Source: Oscillospiraceae bacterium
GTDB taxonomy: Bacteria; Bacillota; Clostridia; Oscillospirales; Oscillospiraceae
DNA: 64,000 nucleotides
Assembly: GCA_017406005.1 (NCBI GenBank)
Contig: JAFQZI010000069.1
Coordinates: forward strand, 62,001 to 126,000
Direction: 5' to 3'
In this document: positions 37,756 to 46,246 of the stretch, in pieces
How the letters are laid out: every line of letters starts with the position of its first letter
Position numbering within the stretch: position 1 is the first letter of the stretch
The notes under the pieces: model-generated
What the model was told of the DNA's origin: nothing
Databases searched by the model: none
The model's input: only the letters and a program-made list of their open reading frames with translations
Made by a program: the position numbers and the translations under genes

Positions 37756-40101
37756 TTTCGTTTTCCTTACAAGTGCGGAAACTTTCTTTTTCTCTTCTTC
37801 TGCCGGGCGGATCAGGTAGAGATTGGAAAGAAAGTCTCCCTGGACGCGGAGGGATTCCCGATAACCGGCACCGCAGAACCGCTGGGCGAGCGGAACACCG
37901 GCAGCGAGCGCAGCCCCGGAACAGCGGAAGGCGTCCGATCCGTCATCCATCCGGCGGTGGTGGTCGGCTGCCCGGAGGACCAGCCCGTTCGGGTCGAGCT
38001 CAACGGGTGTAATGTGCTTGATCAGCCCGCCGAAGCGGCCGATGCGCAGCCCCTGCTGCCTGCTTTCGACCGTATACAGCCGATTCGGTGCAAGGGAAGC
38101 GGCGTACAGCCATTCATGCCCGGGAGATGCCGGAATCAGCTTATGGAACAGCGCCACCAGGCTTTCCTTTTCCCCCGTCACCTGCCAGGATACAGCCCCC
38201 TCCTCCGCGCGGTTACGGCGGAAAGTACCGAACTGCAGGGTCTTCCTGTGGGCAGTGAAATAAGCAATGGTCTTTTTCAGTTCCGCCTCCTCGACCGGCA
38301 GGAGATGCGCCAGATCAAATTCCAGGCCAAAGCATCCGAAAAAGGCCACATTGGCTCTTGTGGACATCGGCGTAAACCGAAGTGTCTGCGCATGGGGGTC
38401 GGCAGAAATATGCGCTCCCACCGTGGACTGCGGATAGAGATAACTCAACCCGGTCTGGATGCCGATGCGTTCAATGGGATCCGTATCATCGGAAGCCCAG
38501 ATCTGCGGAGCAAAGCAGAGCATGCCGAGGTCAAAGCGGTTTCCGCCGGAGGCGCACCCCTCCAGCAGGATGGACGGCCGCGGTTCAAAGATACGGCGAA
38601 GCACATCATACAGCCCGAGTACATAAGAATACGCCTTAGCCCCCAGTGCACTGGAATGGCGGTTCATATCCCACTTCACATAGTTGATTTCCGTGCTGTC
38701 GAGAATCCCAGTGACGGAAGATACGATATAATCCCGCACATCCGGGTTCGTGAGATCCAGCAGGTACTCGAATCTTCCCTGAAGGTTCCTCACGCCGGGC
38801 ATGTGCAAAACCCACTCCGGATGTGCACGGTAGAGATCGGAATCTTCATTGATTGCCTCCGGCTCGAACCACAAACCGAAATCAAGCCCCAGCGCATGGA
38901 TCTTCTGGGAAAGCCCGTCAAGCCCGTTGGGGAGCTTTGTGCGGTTCACGGTATAATCCCCCAGCCCGGCGTGATCGTCATTCCGCGCTCCGAACCAGCC
39001 GTCATCCAGCACAAAAAGCTCGCATCCCAGCTTCTTCGCCTTTTTTGCAAGGGAAAGCAGCTTGGCTTCATTGAAATCGAACATGCAGCCTTCCCAGTCG
39101 TTATAAATAACGGGGCGCTCCCTGTAACGCCAGCATTCCGGTATAATATGGCTGTTGATAAACCGGTGCATTTTCTCGCTCAGACCATTAAAGCCTCGGT
39201 CAGAATAGCAGAGTACTGCCTCGGGGGTTTCCAGACAGGTTCCGTCTTCCACCTGCAGGAGCAGCTGGTTGTCGGAAATACCCTGCATGACCCTCGTCAG
39301 CCCCTGTTCACTGAGCTGAGCAGAGGAATAGTGGTTACCGGACCAGATCAGATTAAAGCCGTATGCTTCACCGGCATCCTCATTGGTATCCGCCCGCGAA
39401 AGCAGAAAACCGGGGTTGGTGAAGTTAGAGGAAAAGCCCGTTGTGCTCTCATTCACCACACGTGAGCGCGTCACCTGTACACGGTGCGGATGCATTTCAT
39501 CAATCCATGCTCCGCTGAAGGCTGTCATGTCAAAGCAGCCTTTGAGGTCGAGCATCGAACTCATCAGCTTTCTCACCTGTACCGGTCTGCCGCTGTTGTT
39601 CCGAAAAACCGTTCGGCGGACGAGCGCTGTTTCATACAGGGAGAAATAGAGCGAAAGAGTCGTCTCCCCGCCAAGCAGGGAGGAAGCTGATGTAAAGGTC
39701 AGCTCCAGCGTCTCGCATGTTCCTTTTGCCGACGGGAGGGCACAGGCATAGGCAGGCGGCTCATCTAAAACCGCAAAGGAACGGTAGACGAAATCCGGCG
39801 CAATCGGTGTTCCTTCCGTCAGGAGCTCGATCGGAGATTCGCGGTAATCCCCCGTACCGGAAGCGCTCCAGGCCAGCGGCAGCGCATCGAGGGAAGAAGT
39901 TTGGTCATCGTTGTCATACAGAAGACTGCATCCCCACCCCGTTCCGAGTTTATAAGAAAGGGCCTCAGCATCTTCCGGTAAAAGCGGTGCGCCGAAGTGC
40001 AGCAGCTCTGCCTGAGAAAAGTGAATTCGGATGATACAGGAGAGAGTATCATTCCCGAGAAAGAATGCCGGATCATTGCCGACAGAATACGCTCTGATCA
40101 T
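37750..40101 (-). CDS. alpha-galactosidase, GH36
   Basis: 783 aa, within the family's size range; GGGAGG before the ATG and no signal peptide, so cytoplasmic. N-terminal beta-sandwich ~1-300, TIM barrel ~320-640, C-terminal beta domain. Catalytic nucleophile Asp478 in YVKWDMNR; acid/base Asp in ASDDTDP (~538); EGCASGGNRFD substrate loop. Removes alpha-1,6-galactose from raffinose, stachyose or melibiose. Divergent from a GH13 glucosidase with a common dyad between the promoters, so the two form a regulated raffinose/isomaltose-type unit. Confidence 0.96.
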   Translation of the reverse strand: MIRAYSVGNDPAFFLGNDTLSCIIRIHFSQAELLHFGAPLLPEDAEALSYKLGTGWGCSLLYDNDDQTSSLDALPLAWSASGTGDYRESPIELLTEGTPIAPDFVYRSFAVLDEPPAYACALPSAKGTCETLELTFTSASSLLGGETTLSLYFSLYETALVRRTVFRNNSGRPVQVRKLMSSMLDLKGCFDMTAFSGAWIDEMHPHRVQVTRSRVVNESTTGFSSNFTNPGFLLSRADTNEDAGEAYGFNLIWSGNHYSSAQLSEQGLTRVMQGISDNQLLLQVEDGTCLETPEAVLCYSDRGFNGLSEKMHRFINSHIIPECWRYRERPVIYNDWEGCMFDFNEAKLLSLAKKAKKLGCELFVLDDGWFGARNDDHAGLGDYTVNRTKLPNGLDGLSQKIHALGLDFGLWFEPEAINEDSDLYRAHPEWVLHMPGVRNLQGRFEYLLDLTNPDVRDYIVSSVTGILDSTEINYVKWDMNRHSSALGAKAYSYVLGLYDVLRRIFEPRPSILLEGCASGGNRFDLGMLCFAPQIWASDDTDPIERIGIQTGLSYLYPQSTVGAHISADPHAQTLRFTPMSTRANVAFFGCFGLEFDLAHLLPVEEAELKKTIAYFTAHRKTLQFGTFRRNRAEEGAVSWQVTGEKESLVALFHKLIPASPGHEWLYAASLAPNRLYTVESRQQGLRIGRFGGLIKHITPVELDPNGLVLRAADHHRRMDDGSDAFRCSGAALAAGVPLAQRFCGAGYRESLRVQGDFLSNLYLIRPAEEEKKKVSALVRKTKK

Positions 40102-40137
40102 GGAAAGCCTCCCGTGTTTTCAAATTTCAGGGTTTTT

Positions 40138-40161
40138 ATTGTACCACAGAAGTGGTATAAT
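40138..40161. promoter_or_regulatory. back-to-back -10 boxes around a shared dyad
   Basis: Minus-strand TGGTACAAT (-10 at 40143-40138, alpha-galactosidase) and plus-strand TGGTATAAT (-10 at 40156-40161, GH13) flank the dyad TACCAC-AGAA-GTGGTA (40142-40157). One regulator bound here would control both genes. Confidence 0.6.
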
Positions 40162-40221
40162 GAAAAGAAGATTCATGGAAAATCTTTCCATAACAGAAGA
40201 GCATTTTACGGAGGCATCATC

Positions 40222-41868
40222 ATGAAACGTACAAGATGGTATAAAGACGGCGTATTTTATCAGATCTGGCCCCGCAGCTTTAAAGACGGGAACGGAGACG
40301 GGATGGGAGACCTCTACGGCGTCTACGAAAAGCTTGATTATCTCAAAAGCCTCGGGGTGGACGGGATCTGGTTCTCCCCGCTTTATCCCTCCCCCGGAGC
40401 TGACTGCGGATACGACATCTCTGACTACTACGATATCGCTGAAGAGTTCGGTGGAATGGATGCTTTTAAAAAGGTGCTTCACGGTGCGCACGAGCGCGGC
40501 ATGAAAGTTATCATGGATCTCGTCGTCAACCACACAAGTGATGAGCATGAGTGGTTCCAGAAGTCCCGCAGGAGAATCGAGCCCTATACCGACTACTATA
40601 TCTGGCGTCCGAAACGCCCGGACGGAAAGCTGCCGAACAACTGGGACAGCATGTTCGAGGGCAAAGCCTGGCAGTGGGATGAAGTTCGGCAGGAATATTA
40701 TCTGCATCTGTTTGCCATCAAACAGCCGGACCTGAATATGGACAACCCGCTCGTACGGGAGGAGGTTGTCAGGATTCTTCGCTACTGGCTCGACATGGGA
40801 ATTGACGGCTTCCGGGAAGATGTGATCACCTTTATCTCCAAGCGGGAAGGGCTGCCGGACGCAAGCATCCCCGCTATGCGGGGCATCCTCCACTATAATC
40901 TCGGGCCGCGGCTGCACGAGTTCCTCACCCAGTTCCGCAGGGAAGCCTTTTCCGACTATGACTGCGTCACCATAGCGGAATCTGCACTGATCACACCGGA
41001 AAAAGCCCTGGAATTTATCACCGAGAGCGATGACAATGAACTGGACATGGTCATCCAGTTCCAGTGCATGTGCGCTGACTGCCTGTTTACCGACTTTGTG
41101 CCGATGAAATTCAGCCTCTATCGGCTGAAAAACGCTTTCTCCTCCTGGCAGGAAAAGCTGGAAGGCAAAGCCTGGAACATGCTGTATCTTGAAAACCACG
41201 ACCATCCCCGTATTATCTCCCGCTACGGCAGCGAACAGTTCCGCGTGCAGAGCGGTAAAATGCTGTGTGCCATGTACCTTTTCCAGAAAGGCACTCCGTT
41301 TATCTACCAGGGGCAGGAAATCGGCATGATCAACTGGCGTGCGGAGAGCGTCAGCCAGTATGAGGATGTGCAGACAGTCAACCACTGCCCGCACTGGCCG
41401 GAGGACAAGCGGCTACGGTTGTATCACCGCGCCTCCCGGGACAACGCAAGAACCCCCGTGCAATGGGATGCCTCGGAGAATGCCGGCTTCACCACCGGAA
41501 AGCCCTGGTTCACGGTGAACCCGAACTACCGGGAGATCAACGTCGCCGCAGCGGAAGCAGACCCCGATTCCCTGCTGCACTTCTACCGGAAAGCCATTCG
41601 TCTCCGGAAGGAGCTCTCTGCCGTCCGGTACGGTAAGTATAAGGAATACTTCCGTTTCTCCGGCAAATTCTATGTGTATGCCATGGAGAGCAACACTCAG
41701 CGCGTGCTGGTCATCTGCTCCTTCTCCCATGAAGCAGAATACTTCCGCTCTCCAAAGGATTATGACCTCACAAAGGGCAGGCTCGTTCTCTGCAACTACG
41801 GAACGGCCCTCCGGAAAAACGGTTTCACGGCGATGCCGTATGAAACCCGCGTTTACGTTTTTGACTGA
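40222..41868 (+). CDS. GH13 alpha-glucosidase (oligo-1,6-glucosidase / trehalose-6-P hydrolase type)
   Basis: 548 aa from ATG 40222 with GGAGG eight nt upstream; upstream in-frame Mets lie in the promoter and the divergent gene. Barrel motifs: FYQIWPRSFKDGNGDG, DLVVNHTSDEH (region I), nucleophile Asp200 in GFREDV, acid Glu253 in IAESAL, Asp327 in ENHDHPR. Subfamily 31-like, cytoplasmic. Cleaves alpha-1,6 or alpha-1,1 glucosides such as isomaltose; the exact choice cannot be fixed from sequence. Divergent partner of the alpha-galactosidase. Confidence 0.95.
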   Translation: MKRTRWYKDGVFYQIWPRSFKDGNGDGMGDLYGVYEKLDYLKSLGVDGIWFSPLYPSPGADCGYDISDYYDIAEEFGGMDAFKKVLHGAHERGMKVIMDLVVNHTSDEHEWFQKSRRRIEPYTDYYIWRPKRPDGKLPNNWDSMFEGKAWQWDEVRQEYYLHLFAIKQPDLNMDNPLVREEVVRILRYWLDMGIDGFREDVITFISKREGLPDASIPAMRGILHYNLGPRLHEFLTQFRREAFSDYDCVTIAESALITPEKALEFITESDDNELDMVIQFQCMCADCLFTDFVPMKFSLYRLKNAFSSWQEKLEGKAWNMLYLENHDHPRIISRYGSEQFRVQSGKMLCAMYLFQKGTPFIYQGQEIGMINWRAESVSQYEDVQTVNHCPHWPEDKRLRLYHRASRDNARTPVQWDASENAGFTTGKPWFTVNPNYREINVAAAEADPDSLLHFYRKAIRLRKELSAVRYGKYKEYFRFSGKFYVYAMESNTQRVLVICSFSHEAEYFRSPKDYDLTKGRLVLCNYGTALRKNGFTAMPYETRVYVFD

Positions 41869-41934
41869 TCACGGACCGGAAATGCAAACTCCCCGTTTAA
41901 AAAAAATCTCTCCTGTTATCTTGCGAAATGCCTC

Positions 41935-41963
41935 TTGCAATTTGGCAATGTTTTAGGTACAAT
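41935..41963 (+). promoter_or_regulatory. promoter of the 97-aa gene
   Basis: TTGCAA, 17 nt, TACAAT; AGGAGGTGA follows 40 nt downstream. Confidence 0.6.
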
Positions 41964-42017
41964 AGGCTTATCATCAGTCAGCACAAACACAGAGTATAGA
42001 ATCAGGAGGTGACGCTG

Positions 42018-42311
42018 GTGGCTGATTTGGAAAAACTGAAAGAAAAAGTCGGCACAGTCGTAAACAAGGCTGGTAAGTCTCTCAGCGAGCTCGATATGGG
42101 TGTGGCATACACCAAGATGGAGGATGTGATTTCCTCTCTCGACATTGAAGGCAAAAAGCAGCAGGTCAGAGATTTTATCGACAGCCCTAAAATGGATGAG
42201 ATAAAATCTGCCGGGAGAACCGTTAAAGATTTTCTCGGATACGTCCCGAACTATGCCCAGAGCATTCCCGGCATGGTGAAAGACGGGCTTGAAAAGCTTA
42301 GAAAAAAATAA
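42018..42311 (+). CDS. unknown 97-aa helical protein
   Basis: Probable GTG start at 42018 with AGGAGGTGA upstream (MADLEKLKEKVGTVV). Charged, Lys-rich, predicted helical, ending GLEKLRKK; no signal peptide or membrane segment. Own promoter and strong terminator make it a monocistronic gene. No family recognised; composition resembles small stress or surface-stalk proteins of Clostridia, but this is weak. Confidence 0.75.
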   Translation: MADLEKLKEKVGTVVNKAGKSLSELDMGVAYTKMEDVISSLDIEGKKQQVRDFIDSPKMDEIKSAGRTVKDFLGYVPNYAQSIPGMVKDGLEKLRKK

Positions 42312-42316
42312 GTTGA

Positions 42317-42352
42317 AAAAGCTTTCCGGAACGTTCGTCGGAAAGCTTTTTT
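42317..42352 (+). terminator. terminator of the 97-aa gene
   Basis: 12-bp stem AAAAGCTTTCCG / CGGAAAGCTTTT with 10-nt loop, then TT. Confidence 0.8.
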
Positions 42353-42370
42353 CATGCATCGTGCCAGTAA

Positions 42371-42406
42371 AAAACTTCCCGGCTCTGAACAGCCGGGAAG
42401 TTTTTT
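42371..42406. terminator. bidirectional terminator
   Basis: 14-bp perfect stem AAAACTTCCCGGCT / AGCCGGGAAGTTTT with a 6-nt loop; T-runs on both strands. It ends at the stop of the minus-strand zinc-ribbon gene. Confidence 0.85.
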
Positions 42407-43071
42407 CAGGATGCCTCACGCAGATAGATTTTGATGGTAACGGATGTGCCGTAGCAGGATGCTGTCAGATCCACGTTTTTCATCTCTGTGCTGACACAGG
42501 TAAGCGTAACGGTGTCGTCACTGTTCAGCTTGTACTGAAGCGAAGTCCCATCCGTATCGTTGCAGGACCACTCTACTACAGGATTGACAATATCCATCGG
42601 GTAGACAACCGCATTGACATTGATGGATTCGCCCACGCGCATCGTCGGCCAGGCATTTTCAGGCGTCAGATCCTTGGTGTTCATATACAGGATCTTGATT
42701 TGTTCCACTTTCGGTTCCGGGGTCGGGGGCGGGGTCGGTGCTGCTTCGATCTCAGGCATTTGATTGGAAATCAGGGCGGGGGTCGCGGTCGGTTTGATGG
42801 CTGCCGTGTCTATCTTGTCAAGTGAAGTCGTAACCATTACGATTACCGAAAGAATAACTGACACAACAAGGATCAGCCCGAAAGCCAGCTGCCATCTGAC
42901 GTTCGCCTCTGCACGGCTGTTCGCCGCCGTGCCGTGAACCGTTCCCGGGGTCGTCCCCGGTGTGCGGGAACTCTGAGCCACCACGCGTGTTCCGCAATTC
43001 GGGCACCGGCTTCTCAGAGAAGAAAAGCTCGCACCGCATCTGCGGCATTTCACCTGGGGAATAAGCGGCAT
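42406..43071 (-). CDS. zinc-ribbon membrane protein with extracellular Ig-like domain
   Basis: 221 aa; GGAGG before ATG. Residues 9-27 form a zinc ribbon (CRRCGASF...CPNCGT), followed by a Ser/Thr/Pro-rich stretch. One transmembrane helix spans ~60-82 (LAFGLILVVSVILSVIVMV). A Pro-rich linker (~90-118) and a beta-sandwich-like C-terminal domain (~120-221) with SINVNAVVYP and VEWSCNDTDG follow, like BIG-type modules. Topology: zinc ribbon in the cytoplasm, Ig-like domain outside. Role unknown. Confidence 0.75.
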   Translation of the reverse strand: MPLIPQVKCRRCGASFSSLRSRCPNCGTRVVAQSSRTPGTTPGTVHGTAANSRAEANVRWQLAFGLILVVSVILSVIVMVTTSLDKIDTAAIKPTATPALISNQMPEIEAAPTPPPTPEPKVEQIKILYMNTKDLTPENAWPTMRVGESINVNAVVYPMDIVNPVVEWSCNDTDGTSLQYKLNSDDTVTLTCVSTEMKNVDLTASCYGTSVTIKIYLREAS

Positions 43072-43143
43072 ATGAATTCCTCCATTAATCGTTCTTCTTT
43101 ATCATGCAGGGATACTCTATTCATCCTATCGGGGTATGTATGG

Positions 43144-43172
43144 ATAATACTACTTATTTTGGTTTTCGTCAA
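43144..43172 (-). promoter_or_regulatory. promoter of the zinc-ribbon gene
   Basis: Minus strand TTGACG (43172-43167), 17 nt, TATTAT (43149-43144), 73 nt before the ATG. Confidence 0.55.
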
Positions 43173-43322
43173 GTATTCCGTATGCAAACCCGCCCGGAAC
43201 TGGGTCGAACACGGTATCGATTCCCCACTTTCCGGGAAAAAACCGGCAATTTCAACGTTTTTCCCTGTTTTTCCGCTGAACTGTTCGTCTGGATGCGCCG
43301 GAAAAGAATCCTGACAAACCTC

Positions 43323-43352
43323 TTGACATGACCCGTGGATGAGCTATACAAT
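43323..43352 (+). promoter_or_regulatory. promoter of the AAA-CYTH gene
   Basis: TTGACA (43323-43328), then overlapping TATACA (spacer 16) and TACAAT (spacer 18). Confidence 0.6.
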
Positions 43353-43393
43353 AAAGATACTTTATCGTCTTATTCATTCGGAGGGTACCAATC

Positions 43394-44503
43394 ATGGCGA
43401 AAAAAATCATGCGTATTGTTCTCACCGGAGGACCTGCAGCAGGAAAAACAACCCTGATCTCCCGCATTCTGAAAGAATTCAAACAGGAAGACGGCTGGAA
43501 AGTCATCACGATCCCGGAAACCGCAACCGACCTGATTTCCGGTTTCGGGCTGGGCCCGTTTCCCGGATGCATGAGCATGGAAGACTTTCAGTATTTTGTG
43601 ATTGCCGACCAGCTTCACAAAGAGCAGCTCGCCCTGAAAGGCGCTGAAACGGTGCCGGAAGAAAAAGTTCTCATCATATACGACCGCGCGATCTTTGATG
43701 ACCGTGCCTATGTCTCCCAGAAACAGTTTGAAAAAACGCTTGCCTATTACGGCAAAACGCCGGAAGAGGTCATGAACGGTTATGATGCTGTCCTGCATCT
43801 GGTCACCTGCGCAAAAGGGGCGGAGTTTGCCTACAACTTCGACAATGCGGCAAGATATGAGGATATCGACGTCGCACGGAAAATGGATGACCTGACGCTG
43901 GAAGCCTGGAGCAGCCACCCGAGAATCTGCGTAATCGACAATTCGGTGGATTTTGAAGACAAAATCAACCGCGCTGTTGCCAAGATCTATGAGCTCATCG
44001 GAGAAAACGTGCCTGAGGTAAGCAAGCGGAAATATCTGATTTCCATGCCGGACGCTTCTTTGCTGGCGGAAAAATACGGCGGCAACCATCTGGAAATGAT
44101 GCAGACGTATCTGCTGAACACCAACCCCAACATTGAAAGACGTATTCGCCAGCAGGAAAACGGGCAGGATTATCTGTATTTCTATACGGAGAAACGGATC
44201 GGAGAGGATGGGACACGCTGGGTAACCGAGCAGCCGATTTCCGAAAAGGAATATATCCGCTACCTGATGGAATGTGATGCCGCGCTCCACCCCGTCCGGA
44301 AAAAGAAGTTCCGCTTCACAGCCAACGGCCATCGGATGGAAATCGATGTCTATCCGTTCTCCTCGGAGAAAGCCATTCTGTTTATTTACGGTGAGCAAGA
44401 GGACAGCACATCCGTCATCCCGGACGGCATAAAGGTGCTCAAAGACGTCACAGGGGATCCGGAATATAAAAACCGCCGCCTCGCAGGGCGGCAGCAGCTC
44501 TGA
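43394..44503 (+). CDS. AAA_28 ATPase fused to a CYTH-like domain
   Basis: 369 aa; GGAGGG before ATG. Residues 1-~190 are a P-loop kinase-like domain (LTGGPAAGKTTL 10-21, IYDRAIFDDRAY ~96-107, DVARKMDDL lid). Residues ~205-350 resemble a CYTH triphosphate-tunnel domain: KYLISMPD, IERRIRQQ, YLYFYTEKRI, ISEKEYIRYL, KKKFRF, EIDVYP. CYTH domains bind triphosphorylated or long polyphosphate ligands. The pairing suggests a nucleotide or polyphosphate kinase/sensor. Monocistronic with its own promoter and terminator. Substrate unknown. Confidence 0.8.
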   Translation: MAKKIMRIVLTGGPAAGKTTLISRILKEFKQEDGWKVITIPETATDLISGFGLGPFPGCMSMEDFQYFVIADQLHKEQLALKGAETVPEEKVLIIYDRAIFDDRAYVSQKQFEKTLAYYGKTPEEVMNGYDAVLHLVTCAKGAEFAYNFDNAARYEDIDVARKMDDLTLEAWSSHPRICVIDNSVDFEDKINRAVAKIYELIGENVPEVSKRKYLISMPDASLLAEKYGGNHLEMMQTYLLNTNPNIERRIRQQENGQDYLYFYTEKRIGEDGTRWVTEQPISEKEYIRYLMECDAALHPVRKKKFRFTANGHRMEIDVYPFSSEKAILFIYGEQEDSTSVIPDGIKVLKDVTGDPEYKNRRLAGRQQL

Positions 44504-44518
44504 ATACAGTTTTTACGG

Positions 44519-44546
44519 CGAGAGGGCTAAGCCCTCTCGTTTTTTT
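44519..44546. terminator. terminator of the AAA-CYTH gene
   Basis: 8-bp stem CGAGAGGG / CCCTCTCG followed by seven T. The stop of the convergent GT2 gene lies inside the stem. Confidence 0.85.
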
Positions 44547-45501
44547 CATTCTCCGGCTGATAGGTTCTTTCCGAGATAATATAGCGCGGGCGGTGTTTTG
44601 ACTCCAGATAAATCTTGCCGATGTATTCGCCGATAATCCCGAGACTGATCAGCTGAACCCCGCTGACAAAACAGATAATACACGTCATGCTCGCCCAGCC
44701 TGCCACGGCTTTTCCGCACAGCGCTGTCACAAGTGCCCAGATGCAGCCGATAAAGCTGACTGCCGCAACAAAAATCCCGAAAGACATGATAAGCTGAAGC
44801 GGTTTGATTGAAAGGCTGGTAACGCCGTCAACCGCAAGGCCGACCATTTTTTTCAAAGGATAGTGGCTGCTTCCCGCCAAACGCTCATGGCGGACATATT
44901 CCACCGTGGTGCTTTTGAATCCGACAAGAGGCACCAGCCCCCGCAGGAACAGGTTCACTTCCCCGAAATTTGCAAACTCCCGGAGCACTCTCGCACTGAT
45001 CAGGCGATAGTCGGCATGGTTATAAACCACTTCGGCTCCGAGAAAAGCCAGGAACTTATAAAAGCTCTGTGCCGTGAAACGCTTGAAAAAGGTATCCGTC
45101 TCCCGGGAAGATCTGACGCCATAGACCACTTCACAGCCGTCAAGGTAGGCATCCACCATCGCATCCATGGCATTGATATCATCCTGGCCGTCCGCGTCAA
45201 TGGATATGGTGATATCACAGAGATCCTTCGCCTCCATCAGCCCGGCAAGCACGGCATTCTGATGCCCGCGGTTGCGGCTCTGGGAGATGCCGAGGAAGAC
45301 TTCATTCTGCCGGGAGAGGTCTTTGATGATTTCCCAGGTAGAATCGCTGCTGCCGTCATTGACGAAAAGCACCCGGCTGCCCTCTGCTATTTTCCCTCTC
45401 TCTGCCAGCTCCCTGATCTTTCCGAGAAAAAGCGGAGCCGTTACAGGGAGGACCTCTTCTTCATTATAGCAGGGTACAATAATATAGAGCTTCGGCAGCA
45501 T
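44527..45501 (-). CDS. GT2 glycosyltransferase, GtrB/DPM1-like, with two C-terminal helices
   Basis: 324 aa from the second Met after the ArsR stop; GGAG lies inside the last ArsR codons. GT-A fold: YIIVPCYNEEEVLP, VNDGSSD, SIDADGQDD (metal-binding acidic triad), RGLVPLVGF. Two membrane helices at ~215-245 and ~255-280 end in GEYIGKIYLESKHRPRY. These enzymes charge undecaprenyl phosphate with a sugar for later flipping. It could supply the lipid-linked sugar used by a GT39-like enzyme such as that at 4692-6446. Third gene of the HMA-ArsR operon, an unusual neighbour. Confidence 0.9.
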   Translation of the reverse strand: MLPKLYIIVPCYNEEEVLPVTAPLFLGKIRELAERGKIAEGSRVLFVNDGSSDSTWEIIKDLSRQNEVFLGISQSRNRGHQNAVLAGLMEAKDLCDITISIDADGQDDINAMDAMVDAYLDGCEVVYGVRSSRETDTFFKRFTAQSFYKFLAFLGAEVVYNHADYRLISARVLREFANFGEVNLFLRGLVPLVGFKSTTVEYVRHERLAGSSHYPLKKMVGLAVDGVTSLSIKPLQLIMSFGIFVAAVSFIGCIWALVTALCGKAVAGWASMTCIICFVSGVQLISLGIIGEYIGKIYLESKHRPRYIISERTYQPENEKNERA

Positions 45502-45502
45502 G

Positions 45503-45793
45503 TTATGCATCTCCTTCACTGATGTGCTCGATGCCGCAGGACAGTATTTCGGATACGTGGTCGTCATCCAGGGAATAATAAACCGACTTCCCTTCCCTCC
45601 GGGCTTTCACGAGCTTGCTTCGCCGCAGGAGATTCAGCTGATGGGAGATCGCCGACTGCGTCATCTCGAGCCCTTCGGCAATATCCCCCACACTCAGCTC
45701 CCCGTTGAGAAGCAGAGACAGGATCTTTATTCTTGTCACATCACCAAAAACTTTAAAGAGCTCTGCAAGGTCAGAATATTTCTCTTCCGGCAT
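45503..45793 (-). CDS. ArsR/SmtB-family metal-responsive repressor
   Basis: 96 aa. Winged HTH with VFGDVTRIKILSLLL, ELSVGDIAEGLEMTQSAISHQLNLLRRSKLV. The usual Cys of the alpha-3 ELCVCD site is absent (ELSVGD). The last helix has DDDHVSEILSCGIEH, close to the CzrA/SmtB alpha-5 Zn site (Asp, His, His). So it probably senses Zn, Co or Ni rather than As. Lies 20 nt after the HMA gene and likely represses it through the dyad at 46055. Confidence 0.92.
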   Translation of the reverse strand: MPEEKYSDLAELFKVFGDVTRIKILSLLLNGELSVGDIAEGLEMTQSAISHQLNLLRRSKLVKARREGKSVYYSLDDDHVSEILSCGIEHISEGDA

Positions 45794-45813
45794 AGCAATT
45801 CCTTTTCTTCTGT

Positions 45814-46032
45814 TTACAGATAGATTTCACAGTCGTCTTCCACAATTTTGCAGTTCTTCACCACATCTGCCATAACAGCTTTGACGTCTGCTCCCTCTTC
45901 AAATTCAACCGTCATCTTCAGCGCCATGAAATTCACCACAGCATCCTTTACTCCGGGCGCCTTCTTTGCGGCATGCTCCATCAGGTTGGCGCAGTTCGCA
46001 CAGTCCACATCAATTTTATAGGTTTTCTTCAT
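45814..46032 (-). CDS. HMA-domain metallochaperone
   Basis: 72 aa: a single heavy-metal-associated ferredoxin-like fold. The metal loop is DCANCANLMEH (Cys pair at ~11 and 14), a variant of GMxCxxC. Could deliver Cu, Zn or Cd; no P-type ATPase is encoded nearby. First gene of the HMA-arsR-GT2 operon, with GAGAGG upstream. Confidence 0.88.
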   Translation of the reverse strand: MKKTYKIDVDCANCANLMEHAAKKAPGVKDAVVNFMALKMTVEFEEGADVKAVMADVVKNCKIVEDDCEIYL

Positions 46033-46054
46033 ATCCGTAATCCTCTCTTTTAGT

Positions 46055-46068
46055 TGATCAATTGTTCA
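46055..46068. promoter_or_regulatory. candidate ArsR operator
   Basis: Near-perfect palindrome TGATCAATTGTTCA (one mismatched pair), 23 nt before the HMA start. Minus-strand TATACT at 46087-46082 is the likely -10. TGAAC/GTTCA half-sites are typical of ArsR-SmtB operators. Confidence 0.5.
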
Positions 46069-46155
46069 TATTTTCAAAGAAAGTATACAGGATACCCGGT
46101 GAAAAGTCAAGAAAAAAATTTATACTATTCAGTCCTATCTTTCCCACTATACAAA

Positions 46156-46203
46156 GCTCGCGACGGAGCACTCGAATCGAGGTATTACATTGTCTTCGCG
46201 AGC
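46156..46203. other. 8-bp inverted repeat in an empty intergenic stretch
   Basis: GCTCGCGA (46156-46163) and TCGCGAGC (46196-46203) enclose 32 nt. The stretch 46090-46246 has no gene; the element may fold as an RNA or be a leftover insertion target. Confidence 0.3.
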
Positions 46204-46246
46204 CATAGAATGCACTTGTTACGAAGCGACTAAACAGTTATAAAAC

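Larger units (their letters stand above)
43072..43393. other. divergent intergenic region, no gene
   Basis: 322 nt holding the minus promoter at 43144-43172 and the plus promoter at 43323-43352. The middle (43175-43320) shows no supported coding or structural signal. Confidence 0.6.

Noticed and set aside
43104..43331. Small plus-strand frame of about 75 codons between divergent promoters
   Set aside because: No ribosome site, no conservation signal, overlaps the promoter of the AAA-CYTH gene.
46140..46210. Possible tRNA because of a CTCGAATCGAG loop
   Set aside because: No acceptor stem, anticodon arm or CCA end can be built around it.
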